A stretch of DNA of 64,000 nt from Bacteroides thetaiotaomicron VPI-5482 (GTDB lineage Bacteria; Bacteroidota; Bacteroidia; Bacteroidales; Bacteroidaceae), in assembly GCF_000011065.1 (NCBI RefSeq), contig NC_004663.1:434001-498000 (forward strand). The letters are read 5' to 3'. Positions 18,372 to 27,998 of the stretch are shown piece by piece. Below the pieces are notes generated by a model. It saw only the letters and a list, made by a program, of their open reading frames with translations, ran no database searches and had not been told where the DNA came from. Position 1 is the stretch's first letter, and the number at the start of each line of letters is the position of its first letter. A program made the translations under genes and the position numbers.

Positions 18372-20354
18372 ATGAGAAGATACACAGAATTACTGGCTGC
18401 ATTAGCCTTATCTACCGGCATGGCGCTTCATGCGCAAACCAATGAAATGGTGATCCAGACTAAGAAGTTGGGTGCTGAAATCCAGCCGACAATGTACGGA
18501 CTCTTTTTTGAAGACATCAATTATGCTGCCGATGGCGGACTTTATGCCGAACTGGTAAAGAACCGTTCATTCGAATTCCCTCAGCGTCTGATGGGATGGA
18601 AGACTTATGGAAAGGTGACTTTGCAGGATGACGGTCCTTTTGAACGCAATCCGCATTATGTGCGTCTTGATAATCCGGGACATGCCCACAAGCATACCGG
18701 ACTGGATAATGAAGGCTTCTTCGGCATCGGGGTTAAGCAAGGTGAAGAATACCGCTTCTCTGTGTGGGCACGTCTGCCGCACGGAGGTACAGGTGAAAAG
18801 ATACGTGTGGAACTTGTAGATACCAAATCTATGGGCGAACATCAGGCTTTTGCCTCTCAGACACTGACCATTGATTCCAAAGACTGGAAGAAGTATCAGG
18901 TAATCTTAAAAGCGGGTGTTACCAATCCCAAAGCAACGCTTCGTATTTTCCTTGCTTCCCAGGGTACGGTAGACTTGGAGCATATTTCCCTTTTCCCTGT
19001 CGATACTTGGAAGGGACATGAGAACGGTCTTCGCAAAGACCTTGCGCAGGCTTTGGCGGATATTCATCCGGGAGTCTTCCGTTTCCCCGGTGGTTGCATC
19101 GTTGAAGGTACGGATCTCGAAACCCGTTATGACTGGAAGAAATCCGTGGGGCCGGTAGAAAACCGTCCATTGAACGAAAATCGTTGGCAATATACCTTTA
19201 CCCATCGTTTCTATCCGGATTATTATCAAAGCTACGGACTGGGATTCTATGAATATTTCCTTCTTTCTGAAGAAATGGGAGCGGCACCGCTTCCGATCCT
19301 GAACTGCGGACTTGCCTGTCAGTATCAGAACAATGAAGAAAAAGCTCACGTAGCAGTTTGCGACCTGGACAGCTATATTCAGGATGCACTCGATCTGATC
19401 GAATTTGCCAATGGAGACGTGAACACGACTTGGGGGAAAGTACGTGCCGATATGGGACATCCGGCACCTTTCAATTTGAAATATCTGGGCATCGGTAATG
19501 AACAGTGGGGAAAAGAGTATCCCGAACGTCTCGAACCGTTTATCAAGGCTCTTCGCAAGGCGCATCCGGAAATCATGATTGTAGGCAGTTCCGGCCCGAA
19601 CTCCGAAGGAAAAGAATTCGATTACCTGTGGCCTGAGATGAAACGTCTGAAAGCTGATCTGGTAGACGAACACTTCTACCGTCCCGAAAGCTGGTTCCTC
19701 AGTCAGGGAGCACGCTATGATAACTATGACCGCAAAGGACCGAAAGTATTTGCCGGCGAATATGCTTGTCACGGAAAAGGAAAGAAATGGAACCACTTCC
19801 ATGCTGCCTTGCTCGAAGCAGCCTTCATGACCGGATTGGAACGTAATGCCGATATCGTACATATGGCTACTTATGCGCCGCTTTTCGCTCATGTGGAGGG
19901 ATGGCAATGGCGTCCGGACATGATTTGGTTTGATAATCTTAACTCGGTGCGTACCGTAAGTTATTATGTGCAGCAGCTGTACGCACAGAACAAAGGAACG
20001 AATGTACTTCCTCTCACTATGAACAAGAAACCGGTAACAGGGGCGGAAGGACAAAACGGACTTTTTGCCAGTGCAGTCTATGATAAGGATAAGAACGAAC
20101 TGATTGTCAAAGTAGCTAATACTTCCGATAAGACACAGCCTGTATCCTTGACTTTCGAAGGTCTGAAAAAGCAGGATGTATTGTCCGAAGGACGTTGCAT
20201 CACTCTTAGCTCACTCGATCAGGACAAAGATAATACGCTTGAACAACCGTTTGCCATCACTCCGCAGGAGACACCGGTAACGATCAATGGTCATGCGTTA
20301 ACCACCGAACTCGGACCGAACACGTTTGCAGTTTATAAATTCACGAAAAAATAA
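18372..20354 (+). CDS. GH51 alpha-L-arabinofuranosidase
   Basis: The ATG at 18372 gives a 660-residue protein with a cleavable signal peptide (ALSTGMALHAQ). After an N-terminal strand region and a carbohydrate-binding-like insert (about 90-220, RVELVDTKSMGEHQAFASQTLTI), the (beta/alpha)8 barrel carries the GH51 catalytic pair: Glu377 in GIGNEQWG (acid/base) and Glu463 in FAGEYAC (nucleophile). A C-terminal beta domain follows (NELIVKVANTSDKTQPVSLTFEG). The enzyme removes arabinofuranose side chains or trims arabino-oligosaccharides, probably in the periplasm. It lies 25 bases after the first GH43 gene and 1 base before the second. Confidence 0.96.
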   Translation: MRRYTELLAALALSTGMALHAQTNEMVIQTKKLGAEIQPTMYGLFFEDINYAADGGLYAELVKNRSFEFPQRLMGWKTYGKVTLQDDGPFERNPHYVRLDNPGHAHKHTGLDNEGFFGIGVKQGEEYRFSVWARLPHGGTGEKIRVELVDTKSMGEHQAFASQTLTIDSKDWKKYQVILKAGVTNPKATLRIFLASQGTVDLEHISLFPVDTWKGHENGLRKDLAQALADIHPGVFRFPGGCIVEGTDLETRYDWKKSVGPVENRPLNENRWQYTFTHRFYPDYYQSYGLGFYEYFLLSEEMGAAPLPILNCGLACQYQNNEEKAHVAVCDLDSYIQDALDLIEFANGDVNTTWGKVRADMGHPAPFNLKYLGIGNEQWGKEYPERLEPFIKALRKAHPEIMIVGSSGPNSEGKEFDYLWPEMKRLKADLVDEHFYRPESWFLSQGARYDNYDRKGPKVFAGEYACHGKGKKWNHFHAALLEAAFMTGLERNADIVHMATYAPLFAHVEGWQWRPDMIWFDNLNSVRTVSYYVQQLYAQNKGTNVLPLTMNKKPVTGAEGQNGLFASAVYDKDKNELIVKVANTSDKTQPVSLTFEGLKKQDVLSEGRCITLSSLDQDKDNTLEQPFAITPQETPVTINGHALTTELGPNTFAVYKFTKK

Positions 20355-20355
20355 A

Positions 20356-21321
20356 ATGAATAGCGTTAAACTAGTTATGATTTCATGTGCATTGGCAGCC
20401 TTTTCCGGGCTGTCTGCGCAGAATGACACTACTTTTGTAGCCGATGGCAATCCCATCATAAAATATAAATATACAGCCGATCCGGGTGCTATGGTGCATG
20501 ACGGTAAGGTGTACATTTATGCCGGACATGATGAATGTCCTCCTCCCAGAGAACATTACCAGTTGAATGAATGGTGTGTATTCTCGTCTCCCGATATGAA
20601 GACATGGACGGAGCATCCTGTACCTTTGAAAGCCAAAGATTTTAGTTGGGCAAAAGGGGAAGCATGGGCTAGTCAGGTGATAGAACGTGACGGGAAGTTC
20701 TATTGGTATGTGACAGTAGAACACGGCACTATTCACGGAAAATCTATCGGCGTAGCCGTATCTGATTCGCCTGTCGGTCCTTTTGTGGATGCCCGTGGTT
20801 CCGCACTGATCACCAATGATATGACGACCGAATTTACCAAGATCTCTTGGGAAGATATCGATCCGACTGTTTTTATTGACGACGACGGACAGGCATATCT
20901 TTATTGGGGGAATACCCAATGCTACTATGTCAAACTGAAAAAGAATATGATCGAGCTGGATGGTCCTATCGTACCGGTTCATCTGCCCCGATATACGGAA
21001 GCTCCGTGGATACATAAGTGTGGAGACTGGTATTACCTTTCATATGCTTCTGAATTTCCGGAAAAGATATGCTACGCCATGAGCCGTAGCATTACCGGAC
21101 CTTGGGAATACAAAGGCATCCTTAATGAGATAGCCGGCAATTCCAATACCAATCATCAGGCTATTATCGAGTTCAAGGGCGACTGGTATTTCATTTATCA
21201 TAATGGAAGCATCAATACAGCCGGAGGCAGTTTCCGCCGTTCCGTCTGCATCGATCGTTTGTATTATAACGAGGACGGTACCATGAAACGCATTCAGATG
21301 ACAACGGAAGGCGTACAATAA
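20356..21321 (+). CDS. GH43 family exo-acting arabinosidase-like enzyme
   Basis: The ATG at 20356 lies one base after the GH51 stop, and the 321-residue product has a signal peptide (CALAAFSGLSAQ) without a lipobox, so it is probably periplasmic. GH43 carboxylates are Asp42 (TADPGAMV), Asp169 (DIDPTVF) and Glu215 (TEAPWI). There is only the catalytic propeller, with no accessory domain. With GH51 it should finish the breakdown of arabino-oligosaccharides to arabinose. A beta-xylosidase or galactan-acting GH43 is possible from sequence alone; the arabinan assignment rests on the neighbours. Confidence 0.9.
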   Translation: MNSVKLVMISCALAAFSGLSAQNDTTFVADGNPIIKYKYTADPGAMVHDGKVYIYAGHDECPPPREHYQLNEWCVFSSPDMKTWTEHPVPLKAKDFSWAKGEAWASQVIERDGKFYWYVTVEHGTIHGKSIGVAVSDSPVGPFVDARGSALITNDMTTEFTKISWEDIDPTVFIDDDGQAYLYWGNTQCYYVKLKKNMIELDGPIVPVHLPRYTEAPWIHKCGDWYYLSYASEFPEKICYAMSRSITGPWEYKGILNEIAGNSNTNHQAIIEFKGDWYFIYHNGSINTAGGSFRRSVCIDRLYYNEDGTMKRIQMTTEGVQ

Positions 21322-21382
21322 ACAGGAAATTATAGGGTTAGGTTAGATAATAGGTTTTTAGATTTTTGTTAATTGAAAAGTA

Positions 21383-21413
21383 AGGGCGTCCTTCCATTCC
21401 GGAAAGACGCCCT
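21383..21413. terminator. Hairpin between convergent operons
   Basis: AGGGCGTC-cTTCC and GGAAa-GACGCCCT form a strong stem with a short loop. It lies between the end of the GH43 operon (21321) and the end of galK (21441, opposite strand) and probably terminates both. The flanking T-tracts are modest on either strand. Confidence 0.7.
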
Positions 21414-21440
21414 GCTTATTTAATTCTGATGAATAATAAC

Positions 21441-22595
21441 TTATTCTACTTTGCGTGAACCGTCACCGATTACTACATCATATACTTTCGGGCTTCTGCC
21501 GAATTTAGCTTTGAAAGCTTCTTTTGTCTTTTCAACGAAGTTGTCATACAGTTCGTTCTTGACAAGGTTGATAGTACAACCACCGAAGCCGCCACCCATT
21601 ACGCGTGAACCGGTTACACCATATTCTTTAGCGCAATCGTTCAGGAAGTCAAGTTCTTCGCAGCTCACTTCGTACAATTTGCTCATACCGTGGTGAGTTT
21701 CGTACATCTTCTGACCTACTGTTTCGTAATCGTCTTTTTCCAGCGCATCGCAAACATCAAGTACGCGTTGGATTTCTTCGATTACATATTCGGCACGCAT
21801 ATAATCTTCAGCGTTGATATCAGCTTTCGCTTCTTCCAGCATATCCATTGTACAGTCACGCAGGAATTCTACATGCGGATGTTTTTTCTGGATAGCAGCA
21901 ACAGCAGCCTCACAGCTCTGACGACGCTTGTTGTAAGCAGAAGAAGCCAGTTCGTGTTTCACTACTGAATCCATCAATACCAGACGATAACCTTCCGGAT
22001 GGAATGGGAAATATTGATATTCCAGTGAACGGCAGTCCAGACGGATCAAGCTGCCAGCTTTACCGAATACAGAAGCGAACTGGTCCATGATACCGCAGTT
22101 TACACCGCAGTAGTTGTGTTCAGTAGCCTGACCTACTTTAGCCAATTCAAATTTGTCGATTTTACCTTCACCGAACAGTTCATTCAATGCGAAAGCATAT
22201 GTACTTTCCAGAGCAGCAGAAGAAGACATACCTGCACCCAGAGGCACATCGCCGGAGAAAGCGGTATTGAATCCTTTCACGTCTACGCCACGTTTGATCA
22301 TTTCACGGCATACACCGAAAATGTATCTTGCCCAGCTTGCACGGGGAGCATCCTCTTCGTTCAGACCAAATTCTACATAATCTTTCAGGTCGATAGAATA
22401 AGCTCTTACTTTGTCAGTGCCGTTCGGTTTGATTTCAGCAAGCATACCTTTGTCTACAGCTCCGGGGAATACGAATCCACCGTTGTAGTCAGTATGTTCG
22501 CCAATCAGGTTGATACGACCCGGAGAGGCATATATAAATCCTGTAGTTCCATCAAAATGCTTAATGAAGCGACTTCTTACGTGTTCTATATCCAT
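21441..22595 (-). CDS. galK: Galactokinase
   Basis: A 384-residue GHMP kinase of normal length. It has the galactokinase signature PGRINLIGEHTDYNGG near the N-terminus, the ATP-binding glycine-rich loop VPLGAGMSSSAALE, and the C-terminal GHMP motif GSRVMGGGFGGCTI. It phosphorylates galactose to galactose-1-phosphate in the first committed Leloir step. It is the last gene of a leftward galM, transporter, galK operon. Next to an arabinan locus, it would suit galactose released from arabinogalactan side chains of pectin. Confidence 0.97.
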   Translation of the reverse strand: MDIEHVRSRFIKHFDGTTGFIYASPGRINLIGEHTDYNGGFVFPGAVDKGMLAEIKPNGTDKVRAYSIDLKDYVEFGLNEEDAPRASWARYIFGVCREMIKRGVDVKGFNTAFSGDVPLGAGMSSSAALESTYAFALNELFGEGKIDKFELAKVGQATEHNYCGVNCGIMDQFASVFGKAGSLIRLDCRSLEYQYFPFHPEGYRLVLMDSVVKHELASSAYNKRRQSCEAAVAAIQKKHPHVEFLRDCTMDMLEEAKADINAEDYMRAEYVIEEIQRVLDVCDALEKDDYETVGQKMYETHHGMSKLYEVSCEELDFLNDCAKEYGVTGSRVMGGGFGGCTINLVKNELYDNFVEKTKEAFKAKFGRSPKVYDVVIGDGSRKVE

Positions 22596-22638
22596 GATAA
22601 ATCAATTTTATAAGGTGAATAAATTAAATTCAGATTTT

Positions 22639-23949
22639 TTATTCTACTGGAATGTCTTTATTTACGTTCTTGCAACCTACCAGACCGTAGTACAGCAAGT
22701 AAGCCAGAGCAGCGATAATTACCCAATAGCTAGCCATGAAACCGGCTACGTCAGCTACCCATCCTTGAATTACAGGCAGGATACCTCCACCGCATACCAG
22801 TACCATAAACAGACCGGAAGCAGCAGCCAGATATTTACCCAGTCCTTCTACAGCAAGGTTGAAGATACCACCCCACATGATAGAAGTACAGAGACCAACT
22901 AATACCAAATACATAGCGTTAATGGGCACTTCTGCAAAACCGAATGACAAACCGCCAGTTGCGCTTTGTTGTAGTACAGGCAGATTCACCAATGTTCCTG
23001 TAGAAGAGAAGATAGCAAGGAATACTAAAATCAATCCCAGAGCGGATGTAAATGTAAGCATCGCTTTACTGGAAACTTTTGCACCGAGTGAAGCACCGGC
23101 CAGACGACCGATCAACATCAGGAACCAGTAAGTTCCTACTACGAAACCGGAGATTGTAGAAGCGATACCGGCACCGCCTTTTTCTACAGGGTCAGTAAGG
23201 AACAGGTTCAGAGTACCCGGTACACCTACTTCAATACCTACATATACAAAGATAGCGATAGCGCCCAATACAAAGTGACGGAACTTCAAAGCACCTTTCA
23301 TCAGTGTGCTGATTGGTTCAGTTGTAGCAGCAGCGTTCGGTTCCGGAATGCGTACAAACAGGAGTACGAAGAATGCGAAAGCGAATACAGCCATTGCGGT
23401 GTACATTACAGGGAAAATCTGAGAGATAGTAGCTTTTTCGATAGATCCGGCGATCAGGATACCAACGAACATCGGAGTGATGGTAGCCATTACAGAGTTG
23501 AAAGAGCCGCCCACCTGGATAAGCTGGTTACCTTTGTTACCTTCACCACCCAGTTTGTTCAACATCGGGTTTACTACAGTGTTAAGCAAACACATAGAGA
23601 AACCTGCTACGAATGCACCAATCAAATAAACGGCAAAAGCCATCTCAGGGCTTGAATGACCGGACAGGAACTGGATACCTACGCCGATAAAACCGATAGC
23701 TACTGCGATAAGTGCTGTTTTCTTATATCCCACACGTTGCAACAAGATACCGCTGGGGATACCCATTACTGCATAAGCTATAAAGTTACCGAAGTTTCCC
23801 AGCATACCCAAAGCATTGGATACGTCGAATTGGTTCTTCAGCACAATACCCATAGGAGCTGCGAGGTTAGTAACGAATGAAATCATACCGAAAAGGAAAA
23901 TCATCGTGATAATGGCAATGATTTTTCCATTCTTTTTTTCTTGTGTCAT
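22639..23949 (-). CDS. MFS sugar transporter (FucP/glucose-galactose transporter family)
   Basis: A 436-residue membrane protein with about 12 hydrophobic segments. It matches the FucP-type sugar:H+ symporter family (PMGIVLKNQFDVSNALGMLGNFGNFIAYAVMGIPSGILLQRVGYKKTAL near the N-terminus and NLAVEGLGKYLAAASGLFMVLVCGGGILPVIQGWVAD near the C-terminus). Position between galM and galK argues for galactose and/or glucose import across the inner membrane. Substrate is inferred from the operon. Confidence 0.92.
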   Translation of the reverse strand: MTQEKKNGKIIAIITMIFLFGMISFVTNLAAPMGIVLKNQFDVSNALGMLGNFGNFIAYAVMGIPSGILLQRVGYKKTALIAVAIGFIGVGIQFLSGHSSPEMAFAVYLIGAFVAGFSMCLLNTVVNPMLNKLGGEGNKGNQLIQVGGSFNSVMATITPMFVGILIAGSIEKATISQIFPVMYTAMAVFAFAFFVLLFVRIPEPNAAATTEPISTLMKGALKFRHFVLGAIAIFVYVGIEVGVPGTLNLFLTDPVEKGGAGIASTISGFVVGTYWFLMLIGRLAGASLGAKVSSKAMLTFTSALGLILVFLAIFSSTGTLVNLPVLQQSATGGLSFGFAEVPINAMYLVLVGLCTSIMWGGIFNLAVEGLGKYLAAASGLFMVLVCGGGILPVIQGWVADVAGFMASYWVIIAALAYLLYYGLVGCKNVNKDIPVE

Positions 23950-24001
23950 GGTTCTATTAAAAATGTTAGTTTATAAAATTAGGTTAGTTATTTTTTATCT
24001 T

Positions 24002-25099
24002 TTATTTTTCCACACCGAATTTGTAGATAGTCACCTGCTGGTATTCATCGCCCGGCAATAAAGTAGCCGAGGGGAAATGAGGTTTGTTCGGAGTGTCGGG
24101 GAAACATTGTGCCTCGAAGCAGATAGCGCTTCTTGCAGGGAATGTAGCACCGTGAGCACCTTCGAAACCATTCAGCCAGTTACCGGTGTAAAGTTGTACA
24201 CCTGCTTCAGTTGTGTATACTTCCATGGTACGACCGCTATTCGGTTCGAAACAAGTAGCTGCCAAATCCAGTGAACCTGTTTCAATCTTGTTCAGTACGT
24301 AGCAGTGGTCGTATCCGGCACCGTTAATCAGTTGTTGGAATTTATCGTTGATACGTTCGCCTACGGTATGCGGAGTGGTGAAGTCCATTGGAGTACCTTC
24401 TACTTTGGCAACTTCTCCGGTTGGGATAGAAACTTCATCGATAGGCGTGTAGAAATTAGCGTTGATAGTAACAATATTGTTTTCGATAGTAGGAGTAGGA
24501 TTGCTGATACCAGCCAGATTGAAGAAACCGTGATTGGTCAGGTTGACTACAGTAGCTTTGTCAGTTGTGGCACGATATTCGATTACCAGTGCATTTTCTT
24601 CTTCTTCCAGGCGATAAACCATTTCAACCTCCAGATTGCCGGGGAAACCTTCTTCGCCGTCGGCTGAAACATAATTGAACTGGATTATATTTTCAGCCAG
24701 TTGGTCGGCATCCCAAACGCGGGCGTGAAAACCGGTAGGTCCTCCGTGCAGGGAGTTGGGTCCGTTGTTGATGGTGAGCTCGTGCTCTTCTCCGTACAAT
24801 GTGAATTTTCCTTTGGCGATGCGGTTGCCATAGCGTCCGATAGTAGTGCTGAGGAAGGGTTCCGGGCTGTTGACAACGTGGTCTATGCTGTCGTGTCCGA
24901 GGACAACGTTTGCATATTTTCCATCTTTATCCGGTACCATGATAGCGAGAATGGCGCATCCGTAATTAGTTACGGCGACTTCCATTCCCTTTTTATTTTT
25001 GAGGATAAATAAATCAGTTTCTTTATTATTTATCTCCTTTTGGAAATCTTTCCGGCTGAGCCCTGATAGATTCCCTTCCGTTGGGAATGTGTTATTCAT
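24002..25099 (-). CDS. galM: Aldose 1-epimerase (mutarotase)
   Basis: I start at 25099 (MNNTFPTEGNLSGLSRKDF), giving 365 residues; a longer frame to 25153 adds residues of low plausibility. The fold is GalM-like with motifs NGPNSLHGGPTGFHARVW (catalytic His region), NLTNHGFFNLAG and the C-terminal CFEAQCFPDTPNKPHFPS containing the catalytic Glu region. It interconverts alpha and beta anomers so that galactokinase gets its alpha-galactose substrate. It is the first gene of the leftward gal operon and divergent from the mannose-6-phosphate isomerase gene. Confidence 0.96.
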   Translation of the reverse strand: MNNTFPTEGNLSGLSRKDFQKEINNKETDLFILKNKKGMEVAVTNYGCAILAIMVPDKDGKYANVVLGHDSIDHVVNSPEPFLSTTIGRYGNRIAKGKFTLYGEEHELTINNGPNSLHGGPTGFHARVWDADQLAENIIQFNYVSADGEEGFPGNLEVEMVYRLEEEENALVIEYRATTDKATVVNLTNHGFFNLAGISNPTPTIENNIVTINANFYTPIDEVSIPTGEVAKVEGTPMDFTTPHTVGERINDKFQQLINGAGYDHCYVLNKIETGSLDLAATCFEPNSGRTMEVYTTEAGVQLYTGNWLNGFEGAHGATFPARSAICFEAQCFPDTPNKPHFPSATLLPGDEYQQVTIYKFGVEK

Positions 25100-25259
25100 G
25101 TCTGGTATTCTTAAAATTTTCTTGCAAATAAAGGTAAATTCTTTGTTACTCACAAATTATTCCGGCTAAATATGGTGGGTAGTTTAGGAAAGTTTAGCGT
25201 TCTCACTTAGGTTTCTGTATTTTTCATCCTTCTTTTCTTTTAAAGTGAACAATTTTTCG

Positions 25260-25267
25260 TATGTTTG
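25260..25267 (+). promoter_or_regulatory. -7 element upstream of the mannose-6-phosphate isomerase gene
   Basis: TATGTTTG matches the Bacteroidetes -7 consensus and lies 60 bases before the ATG at 25328. The -33 region is only T/A-rich. In the rest of the 25100-25327 divergent interval I found no consensus -7 for the gal operon; TACCTTTA about 40 bases upstream of galM is the closest. Confidence 0.6.
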
Positions 25268-25327
25268 TTCCCGGATTATTATAATCCGGGAGAATTTAAT
25301 CTAAGTTTATTAACAAGAAAAACAAAA

Positions 25328-26299
25328 ATGTATCCATTAAAATTCGAACCTATTCTGAAGCAGACGCTTTGGGGGGGCGACAAAATTATTCCGTTCAAGC
25401 ATTTGAATTCAGACTTGAAAGGAGTAGGAGAAAGCTGGGAGATTTCCGGCGTAGAGGACAATGAATCTGTTGTGGCTAATGGCCCGGACAAAGGTTTAAC
25501 TCTGGCTGATATGGTGAGAAAGTATCGCGAGGAACTGGTTGGCGAAGCGAATTATGCTCGTTTTGGCAATAAATTCCCACTGCTTATCAAATTCATCGAT
25601 GCAAAGCAGGATTTATCCATTCAGGTGCATCCGGCAGATGATTTGGCAAAGAAAAGGCACAACTCAATGGGTAAAACCGAAATGTGGTATGTAGTGGATG
25701 CTGATAAAGGAGCGAAACTGCGTTCTGGATTTTCCGAGCAAATCACCCCGAAAGAATATAAAGAGCGCGTGCTGAACAATACGATCACTGACGTATTGCA
25801 GGAGTATGAGATCAAGCCGGGAGATGTATTCTTCCTTCCTGCCGGACGTGTGCACAGTATTGGCGCCGGTGCGTTTATTGCCGAAATCCAGCAGACTTCG
25901 GATATTACTTATCGTATCTATGACTTCAACCGTAAGGATGCAAACGGAAAGACTCGTGAATTGCATACTGACCTGGCGCGTGAAGCCATCAATTACGAAG
26001 TGTTGGATGATTATCGTACCAAATACGAAGCGGTGAAAGATGAGCCGGTAGAACTTGTAGCTTGTCCGTACTTCACTACTTCCGTGTATGATATGACCGA
26101 AGAAATCAGCTGTGATTATTCAGAACTCGATTCATTCGTGATCTTCATTTGTATGGAAGGTGCATGCAAGATAAAAGACAATGAAGGTAATGAACTGAAA
26201 GTAGGTGCCGGAGAATCTATTCTGCTTCCTGCTACAACACAGGATGTAACAATTACTCCGGAAGCTGGAAACGTAAAATTGCTGGAAACATACGTGTAA
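25328..26299 (+). CDS. manA: Mannose-6-phosphate isomerase, class I
   Basis: A 323-residue cupin-fold isomerase beginning at MYPLKFEPILKQTLWGG. The zinc site is visible as SIQVHPAD, GKTEMWYVV and the His of GRVHSIGAG. It interconverts mannose-6-phosphate and fructose-6-phosphate and so links central metabolism to GDP-mannose and GDP-fucose supply. The short length matches the Bacillus-type ManA family rather than the longer E. coli enzyme. It is monocistronic: promoter at 25260, strong terminator after the stop. Confidence 0.95.
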   Translation: MYPLKFEPILKQTLWGGDKIIPFKHLNSDLKGVGESWEISGVEDNESVVANGPDKGLTLADMVRKYREELVGEANYARFGNKFPLLIKFIDAKQDLSIQVHPADDLAKKRHNSMGKTEMWYVVDADKGAKLRSGFSEQITPKEYKERVLNNTITDVLQEYEIKPGDVFFLPAGRVHSIGAGAFIAEIQQTSDITYRIYDFNRKDANGKTRELHTDLAREAINYEVLDDYRTKYEAVKDEPVELVACPYFTTSVYDMTEEISCDYSELDSFVIFICMEGACKIKDNEGNELKVGAGESILLPATTQDVTITPEAGNVKLLETYV

Positions 26300-26335
26300 A
26301 TAATAGACAATATTATTGATAAAAGTATAGACCGG

Positions 26336-26366
26336 GCAGGCGAGAAAAACTTTCTCGCCTGCTTTG
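26336..26366 (+). terminator. Rho-independent terminator after manA, overlapping the next promoter
   Basis: GCAGGCGAGAAA (26336-26347), a 3-base loop, and TTTCTCGCCTGC (26351-26362) form a perfect 12-bp stem. The bases that follow, TTTG (26363-26366), also serve as the -33 box of the promoter for the next gene. Confidence 0.85.
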
Positions 26367-26393
26367 CGTTGTAGAAAGAAAGGTGTATCTTTG
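26363..26393 (+). promoter_or_regulatory. Promoter of the AAA-ATPase-like gene
   Basis: TTTG at 26363-26366, 19 bases, then TATCTTTG at 26386-26393: a full match to the Bacteroidetes -33/-7 consensus, 54 bases upstream of the ATG at 26448. The -33 box sits directly at the foot of the upstream terminator stem. Confidence 0.85.
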
Positions 26394-26447
26394 TGCATGC
26401 CCGATTATATTCCTAATTGGGTACATGAATAAATAATCAGAGAAAGT

Positions 26448-27998
26448 ATGAATAGCAAGATTTATCCGATTGGTGTACAAAACTTCGAGAGTCTCCGTAA
26501 GGATGATTATTTTTATATTGATAAAACGGCATTGGTTTATCAATTAGCAAGAACAGGGAGATATTATTTTCTAAGTCGCCCTCGTCGCTTTGGAAAAAGT
26601 TTGCTTATATCTACGCTGGAAGCTTACTTTCAGGGGAAGAAAGAACTTTTCGAAGGTCTGGCTATCGAGACCCTTGAAAAGGATTGGATAAAGCATCCGA
26701 TATTGCATCTGGACCTCAATATCGAAAAATATGATGTACCCGAGAGTCTTGATAACATACTCGAAAAGTCATTGGTAGCATGGGAGAAACTATATGGAGC
26801 CGAACCCTCCGAGCGTTCGTTTTCCCTGCGTTTTGCGGGTATTATACAGCGTGCCTGCGAGAAGACAGGACAGCGCGTTGTCATCTTGGTGGACGAGTAT
26901 GACAAACCCATGTTGCAAGCCATTGGTGACGATGAATTGCAAAAGTACTACCGTAATACATTGAAGCCATTTTATGGTGCATTGAAAAGCAAAGATGGCT
27001 ACATCAAATTCGCTATGCTGACAGGTGTCACTAAGTTCGGTAAAGTAAGTATTTTCAGTGACTTGAATAATCTGAAAGATATATCAATGGATGAACGGTT
27101 TATTGAAATTTGCGGCATTACGGAGAAAGAAATCCACGATAATCTGGAAAAAGAACTTCATGAACTGGCTCGGAATCAGAAAATGAGTTATGATGAAGTT
27201 TGCAAGGAATTGAAAGCATGTTATGATGGCTACCATTTTGTAGAAGACTCTGTCGGTATTTACAATCCCTTCAGTTTGCTTAATACATTTGACCAAATGA
27301 AGTTTGGTGATTACTGGTTTGAAACAGGTACACCGACCTATTTGGTTGAACTTTTAAAAAGTAGTCATTACGATCTCCGGCGTGTTGTAAATGTGGAAAC
27401 AGATTCCGATGTTTTGAATAGTATTGATTCCACTTCAAAAAATCCTATTCCGGTGATTTATCAAAGTGGATATCTTACGATAAAAGGTTATGACCGTCGT
27501 TTTAAAATTTATCGTTTAGGTTTTCCCAATCGTGAAGTAGAGGAAGGATTTATGAAATATTTGCTTCCATTTTATGCAAATGTAGATCAGATAGATTCAC
27601 CGTTTCAGATCACTAAATTTATTCATGAAGTCGAACAAGGCGATTGTGATGCTTTCTTTCATCGCCTGCAAAGCTTCTTTGCCGATACTCCCTATGAGTT
27701 GGCCCGTGATTTGGAGTTGCATTATCAGAATGTACTATTCATTGTCTTCAAGTTGATTGGCTTCTACGTTAAGGTAGAATATCATACAAGTGAAGGGCGT
27801 ATCGATCTTGTCTTACAGACTGACAAATTCATATATGTGATGGAATTTAAGTTGGATGGTACTGCTGAAGAAGCTATCAAACAGATTAATGAAAAGCATT
27901 ATGCACTTCCTTTTGAGGCAGACGGACGCCGACTTTTCAAGATAGGTGTCAATTTTAGCTCAGAAACACGCAATATTGAGAAGTGGATAGTGGAGTAG
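26448..27998 (+). CDS. AAA-ATPase-like protein with C-terminal PD-(D/E)XK nuclease-like domain
   Basis: A 516-residue protein of the family often annotated 'AAA family ATPase / PD-(D/E)XK nuclease superfamily'. The N-terminal AAA-like part (about 5-210) starts with NFESLRKDDYFYIDKTALVYQL and has a Walker A-like RPRRFGKSLL and a Walker B-like RVVILVDEYDKP. The C-terminal region (about 420-510) has the nuclease-like GRIDLVLQTDKFIYVMEFKLDGT with the D...ExK triad. Families of this type are abundant and often multicopy in Bacteroidetes; their function is unknown, with suggestions of mobile-element or defence roles. It has its own strong promoter and lies between housekeeping genes and the capsule recombinase. 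Confidence 0.88.
   Translation: MNSKIYPIGVQNFESLRKDDYFYIDKTALVYQLARTGRYYFLSRPRRFGKSLLISTLEAYFQGKKELFEGLAIETLEKDWIKHPILHLDLNIEKYDVPESLDNILEKSLVAWEKLYGAEPSERSFSLRFAGIIQRACEKTGQRVVILVDEYDKPMLQAIGDDELQKYYRNTLKPFYGALKSKDGYIKFAMLTGVTKFGKVSIFSDLNNLKDISMDERFIEICGITEKEIHDNLEKELHELARNQKMSYDEVCKELKACYDGYHFVEDSVGIYNPFSLLNTFDQMKFGDYWFETGTPTYLVELLKSSHYDLRRVVNVETDSDVLNSIDSTSKNPIPVIYQSGYLTIKGYDRRFKIYRLGFPNREVEEGFMKYLLPFYANVDQIDSPFQITKFIHEVEQGDCDAFFHRLQSFFADTPYELARDLELHYQNVLFIVFKLIGFYVKVEYHTSEGRIDLVLQTDKFIYVMEFKLDGTAEEAIKQINEKHYALPFEADGRRLFKIGVNFSSETRNIEKWIVE

Noticed and set aside
18906..20054. Minus-strand open frame of 382 codons
   Set aside because: It is antisense to the GH51 gene, which has catalytic residues and full length. 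The frame is a by-product of codon bias.
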